A stretch of 64,000 nt of DNA, taken from contig CM053795.1 of assembly GCA_028671895.1 (NCBI GenBank), positions 12,731,501 to 12,795,500 of the forward strand, given 5' to 3'. The notes under the pieces were generated by a model that saw only the letters and a program-made list of their open reading frames with translations, was not told where the DNA came from and searched no databases. Positions 59,468 through 64,000 of the stretch are shown here, piece after piece; the stretch's first letter is position 1, and every line of letters starts with the position of its first letter. The position numbers and the translations under genes were made by a program. The stretch is from Oenanthe sinensis. Its lineage: Eukaryota > Streptophyta > Magnoliopsida > Apiales > Apiaceae.

Positions 59468-62400
59468 TCAAACTTTACTGCTGACAAAATCTGCATCACT
59501 TGCTTCCCAAATGGTGGTGCCATCACATGTGCAAAGTTTCTTGTAGTTCTCGCCGACACCGGCACTTCTAGCTATAACTGCAGCTGTAAGACCTTGATCG
59601 GATTTATCTTCAGTTGCATAGACTGCAATGGATCGTCCAATGAGATCTGATATTCGAAGCTTGTCTTTGGTGCCCGAGAAGAAGGCCTTGCCATCCTCAT
59701 CAGCTTCTAGTGTTCCCAGGTCACCAAGAGGCTGAAAAGTTAATTTAGAAAGTTTACACATCAAGTTTGTATAAGGGGAGAGTACAGGTTAAAGGCACTT
59801 CGCACAAACTTCTTTCATATGGTCAACAACTCATTTCTAGGATATAACAGCTGATCCACGGAGAAAGAATGACAATATGATACATATAATAAAAAAAACC
59901 TTATTCTCAGTTGTTGGATTGAAAACCTTTCCGGTGCTTGCTGCTCCTTTTGTCAAATCACCATATTCATTTATAGACCAACCATGCTTTCCCGTTGGCA
60001 ATCCACTAAAGCTGGCTTCAACCCTGGCCAATTCCATGTTAACTTGGGCCAGCCGAACAACACCATATATATTAGGTCCTTTGAACTCAGAAACAGCAGC
60101 AGATACTAAGAAATCTGGACGACAGCAATTATACATTAGTTTCACTGACCGACATCTACCAAAAATAAAACATAAATACAAAAGCAGAAGAGGACTTTCT
60201 ACTAATGCATTTATTGTTTTCTTCTGAACAAACCATTGAAACTTAAATGAGTTGAAATTTTCAAGCAGACTCATCCACATTGGGTTGATTATTAAATCTT
60301 ACAAAAAAATAGAGGGAGGAAATGACATTGTTTTTATAGTATGCAGCCATGCAGGTATAGATAGGTTGGCCAGGTTCCTCATCCTGATTATTAAGATAAT
60401 TATTTAAAAAAAACATCTATCTAAGTAATATATCCTGGCACCGTACAAAACAATCAATTGCTTCTCAATCAAGTGCCGAGTCTGAATATCGAGCTATTGC
60501 TAAAACTACTATGCAAGAATTAATTTGGCTATGATGGTTACCGGAAGAAGATATGGGTGCAAATGTCTAATTCACTCTCCATCTCCATCAATATCTATCT
60601 ACTCTGACAGCAAAAGTGCTATTGGCATCGCTCACAGTGATATTTTTCATGAACGCACCAAACATATAAAGATTGTGATGCAACATAAATTTATAAAAGA
60701 TGGATATATGAGATAAAAACGAGAAAAAGATGATAAACTCGGGTGGATTAGCCGCAAAAATCCACTGCCCTGAGGAAGAGACCCAATTCAATATTCAATA
60801 ATATTCCAATAATCAAGTCTAATTAACCTGTGGAGGATTACATCACTAATATAAGAATAGAAAACCCTAATAATATAACCTAAACTAAGGCCCAATAACA
60901 ATTGGTCAATAATATAAATAATCTGCCTACTTGATAAAATCCTAACCCCACATATAAAACACGAATATAAATCAATTATATATCTTTACACTGTATATAT
61001 ATTCTCAAATTATTTGAGAACTGCGGTAATAAATAAAGGGAACGATAGTAGAGAGGAGATAAAGTGATCGGTAGAGACTCGGTGTATATAAATTATAATT
61101 TCTGCTACAAGTTTTATAATGAGGCAAGACCTCTATTTATAGAGCAAATACAGAAACTTTGCCTACACATATAATCTACTGCAGTAATTATAAAACTTAT
61201 TCCCTCCGTCCCATAAATTTTGTCTTTATTTGACTTTCCAAAGTCAAATTAATCAATTTTGACTAACAAATAAAATTTGTTAAATAATAATATATATTTT
61301 TAAAAAATATCACAACAAACTTTGATTATTATTTTATTAATCAATTTGCAGATTTAAAAAATAATAGATTATTATTTTTTAATTGTTAGTCAAAGTTGGA
61401 TTAATTTGACTTTGAAATGTTAAACTCAGACAAGATTTATGGGACGGAGGGAGTATTTGCTAAGCTTGTTACACTATGATGTCGCCATGATAATCTCATC
61501 TTGCATATGTCATAAACCCTGCTAATATTTAACACACACACACACATACAGTTCCTAGATATACACTAATTAATAAAATATATATGAACTGTTCACTTCC
61601 GTCTTCCGTTCCTCATCAGATTGTTTGTCATTTCACCTGTCAACAGGCTACAAAAAGCCCAGTTTGTTTACGTAGTGTACCCGGTGCTACTGCAGATATT
61701 TTCACAAAGGCTCATCGTCCTGGCAATTTTCGTGATTATATTGATAAAACTCAAATCGGTTATTCATTAGGGTGGGGGGGGGGGGGTAACTTTAATTTAC
61801 TATTTTACAGCTAGCTATTATTGTACATAGCATGAACTATTGTGCTTTGTGAATGAAGAATTTAGTAGTTGAGCAGTCCTAGTTAATTGTACACGGTTTA
61901 CTCAATATATAGCATTGACTTTCTTGTACATTATCTTTCTGATATATTAGGCACCTGGACATGTAATACAGTGATATAACAAACTCTGCAATACAAGCTC
62001 TCTCTTACACTGCCTATACTATTAAGTTTAATGTCTACTGATTATACTTATATACACACACATCAATATATATATACACATAATGCACAGTTGTTTTATC
62101 AAGTTGGAAATATATATAGTCCAACGCCTCCATAGAAGAATAGGCATCAGTTCGAACAAGGTAGAAATGGAAACGTTACAGATGATGGATGCAAAATAAC
62201 ATATACATCTAGTTCGATTTACAGGAAGAAAATAAATAGTATACTGTAAAAGTGCAAGCATTGTTGAAAATATTAAAGTCACGTGAAGAAAACATAGCCT
62301 CAAATATATTGGAACAACTTATAACTTGGGAACTAACCTTCTGGAACCCCTTGGCCAATCAGTCGGGCCTTTCTACCTGTCTGCTCCAAAGCTTCACTCA

Positions 62401-63487
62401 TAGTCTTCACAGGAGATGACCCAAGGACTCTAACCACTTGATTACTCAGATCTACTTCAACATTCTTGACACCTAAAAAACATACACAGAATCTCAACTA
62501 TAAGATATAACACAATTTACAGACATTGACAAGTCCCTTATCAATTACTAGAGCTTTAGGACTCACCAGTAATTGTATTCAACTTATTCTTGACAGCATT
62601 AACACAACCATCACACTTCATATCCACCATAAACTCCGTCTGTCATCAAAATAACACTATAATGCCATAAGAAACCTATGTGAATGAATACAGTTCTATA
62701 ATCAGCCTCAAAATTATATTTGGATTAGTTAAATTATATTTACTCAAACCCGACTATTGACATGATTCTCACAAGACAAATCCCTACAACAAGTTAATGA
62801 CCAAAATTTATATTCCTTTCAACTTCATTTTTAATTATATCAAATTTCAATAAATTTTAGAGCGCTGCAAAATCTGACAACAGACATTAGCTAATTAAGC
62901 CAAACCCCAAACTCGGTAACAATATTTACTAAGCAAAAGTGGAGCCAAAAGCATCAAATCATTCAATCAAATTTGCTGTCACCATATCAGCTAAACAAAT
63001 CAAGAAAAGGAACCCAATTCCATATAATTTACTAAACACATATAAATCAAAACTTACCAGAAGGTCAGGCAACACAACCCCATTCTGCAAATCACCAAAA
63101 AACAAAATAATCATTAATAAAAAACCCAATGAAATTAATCTGAAAATTCACATTTTTTTTCTGCTAAATGAAAATTTACATCTTTAATAAAAAGAAAATG
63201 AAAATGAAAACTTGACCAAGAAAATAAATGACCTGGGGTGAAGAGGGTTTGTAATCTGATGAAGGAGCATCCATGTGAAGAGCAGAGGGAGGTTTGGTGA
63301 GATTCTTGGAGAGACCCAGATTATCAAATGGCTTGTTTATTGAAAAAGATTGAAACTTTAGGGTTTTGGGGAGGGAAAAACAAGGGGAAGATGAAGAAGA
63401 AGATGGTGTAGAGAGAGAAGTGAAAGTAAGAGCTGCTACAGCTGCTGCTGCGGTGGTAGTTGTAGCAGCTGACCTGATGAAACCCAT
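59468..63487 (-). CDS. CCS: Copper chaperone for Cu/Zn superoxide dismutase, six exons
   Basis: Exons from the start: 63487-63233, 63084-63058 (a 27-bp microexon), 62639-62567, 62472-62338, 60114-59900, 59731-59468. All splice in frame to 322 residues, close to Arabidopsis CCS. Domains: an Ala/Ser/Thr-rich plastid transit peptide (first ~70 residues); an ATX1-like domain with the copper motif MKCDGC and VKNVEVDLSNQVVRVLGSSP; a central SOD-like domain (SEFKGPNIYGVVRLAQ, INEYGDLTKGAASTG, PLGDLGTLEADEDGKAF); and a C-terminal tail with the copper-transfer CxC motif (KKLCTCDGTTIWEA). CCS inserts copper and forms the disulfide of Cu/Zn SOD in plastid and cytosol; Met71 after the transit region is a possible cytosolic start. 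Intron 4 is 2.2 kb because of transposon relics. Confidence 0.96.
60433..61790 (+). mobile_element. Copia pol relic in CCS intron 4, interrupted
   Basis: SWHRTKQSIASQSSAESEYR then AIAKTTMQELIWL (from 60433), and SISIYSDSKSAIGIAHSDIF, HERTKHIKI (about 60570-60690), are the Copia RNase H end. The final ATADIFTKAHRPGNFRDYI lies at 61690-61745, followed by a G-rich polypurine tract (61771-61787). Stops and frameshifts are present. About 900 bp between the parts is foreign and includes a MITE. It lies antisense to CCS. Confidence 0.88.
61200..61453. mobile_element. Stowaway-type MITE nested in Copia relic
   Basis: TA flanks (61198-61199, 61454-61455). Left 'ttccctccgtcccataaatt', right 'agatttatgggacggaggga'. 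The arms share 'tttgactttccaaagtcaaa'-type sequence. Related to the copy at 50643-50882. Confidence 0.92.
61788..62030 (+). mobile_element. Probable 3' LTR of the Copia relic
   Basis: Begins right after the G-rich polypurine tract, with 'acagctagctattattgtac' and 'gtgaatgaagaatttagtag', as in short Copia LTRs. The end is uncertain, near 'tacaagctctctct'. Confidence 0.5.
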
Positions 63488-63900
63488 TACCTTATTCTAG
63501 ATGCTCTCGAATAATCTTTTGTGGACTTTCACCATTTTCTTTTCTTTTCGGATTTCTTTTTTTACATGTTTACCGCAATTATTTGAAATAAAGCTGTGCT
63601 CAAAATGCACACCAAAAAAAAAAAAATTTGAATTGTTTCGGAAAATTTTGATTCAAAAAATTCCTTTTAAATTTGATTTGATCCACAGATTTAAATAATT
63701 TATAATTTTTTTGAAAAAGTTTGATTCAAAAAAAATTAAATTCAACCTCAATTCGAAAAAGTCCAAATTTAAATTTAATTTGAACAAAAGCGTGATTAAA
63801 TTCGGATAAAATGATGTCATGTATTTTATTTGAATTTCTTAATGTTTGGATAAAATTTTGAATATATTATTTATCTAATATAAAGAATCAATTGAAGGTC
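63488..63900. other. CCS upstream region
   Basis: Immediately upstream of the CCS start codon on the minus strand. AT-rich, with an A run at 63614-63625 and repeated 'ttgattcaaaaaa' words (63649, 63721). No firm TATA box. Confidence 0.5.
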
Positions 63901-63904
63901 CAAG

Positions 63905-64000
63905 AGCATCTCCAATTGACTCACTAAACAAATTCCTAAATAAAAAAATAGAGAATCTAAAAAAAAAATATAGTTCAAATATAGCTCTAAGAGACTCATA
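63905..64000. mobile_element. Harbinger-type MITE end, cut by window edge
   Basis: 'agagcatctccaattgactc', then 'actaaacaaattcctaaata', is a typical terminal sequence of plant PIF/Harbinger MITEs. The rest lies beyond the window. Confidence 0.55.

Overview
This is a plant nuclear window. Genes have many GT-AG introns, non-coding DNA is very AT-rich, and terminal-inverted-repeat elements and LTR fragments dominate the space between genes. Gene content (TPX2, blue copper proteins, a CDR1-type aspartic protease, Nudix hydrolase 14, a CYP76-type P450, chloroplast CCS) fits a flowering plant, most likely a eudicot. I cannot name the species.

Layout. 1-7.2 kb is repeats: a Copia-like LTR apparently split by a Ty3/gypsy-like LTR, a Helitron-like repeat, a MULE-like element and small TIR elements. 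7.3-12.8 kb (+) is an 18-exon TPX2 gene whose C-terminal region appears short. 13.7 kb holds an exon-1 relic of a blue copper protein. 18.5-19.8 kb (-) is an intact, intronless CDR1-like aspartic protease. 20-28.4 kb is repeats, ending in a nuclear copy of part of mitochondrial matR (27.8-28.4 kb). 28.6-31.6 kb holds a deleted blue copper pseudogene, a broken aspartic protease C-terminus and an intact two-exon blue copper gene. 32.8-35.9 kb (+) is a seven-exon NUDT14-like gene. 38.4-40.3 kb is a decayed, unrecognised coding-like element. 47.4-49.0 kb (+) is a two-exon CYP76-like P450, followed by a relic of its exon 2. 49-59 kb is repeats. 59.5-63.5 kb (-) is a six-exon CCS gene whose large fourth intron carries a Copia relic and a Stowaway-type MITE.

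The intact genes look like independent nuclear genes rather than one pathway. TPX2 acts on the mitotic spindle. The blue copper protein and the protease are secretory or apoplastic. NUDT14 hydrolyses ADP-sugars. CCS delivers copper to Cu/Zn superoxide dismutase. The P450 probably acts in specialised metabolism. The clearest local history is the repeated pairing of blue copper and aspartic protease sequences, one set intact and others decayed, which suggests segmental duplication.

I found no CRISPR array, rRNA, tRNA or prokaryote-like operon, and no convincing new multi-gene system. The best leads are the matR insertion, the shortened TPX2, long perfect hairpin elements, the duplicated Cys/His motif element near 39.5 kb and two candidate small spliced transcripts. 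Exon boundaries come from reading frame, splice consensus and remembered family sequence; no alignment or search was run.
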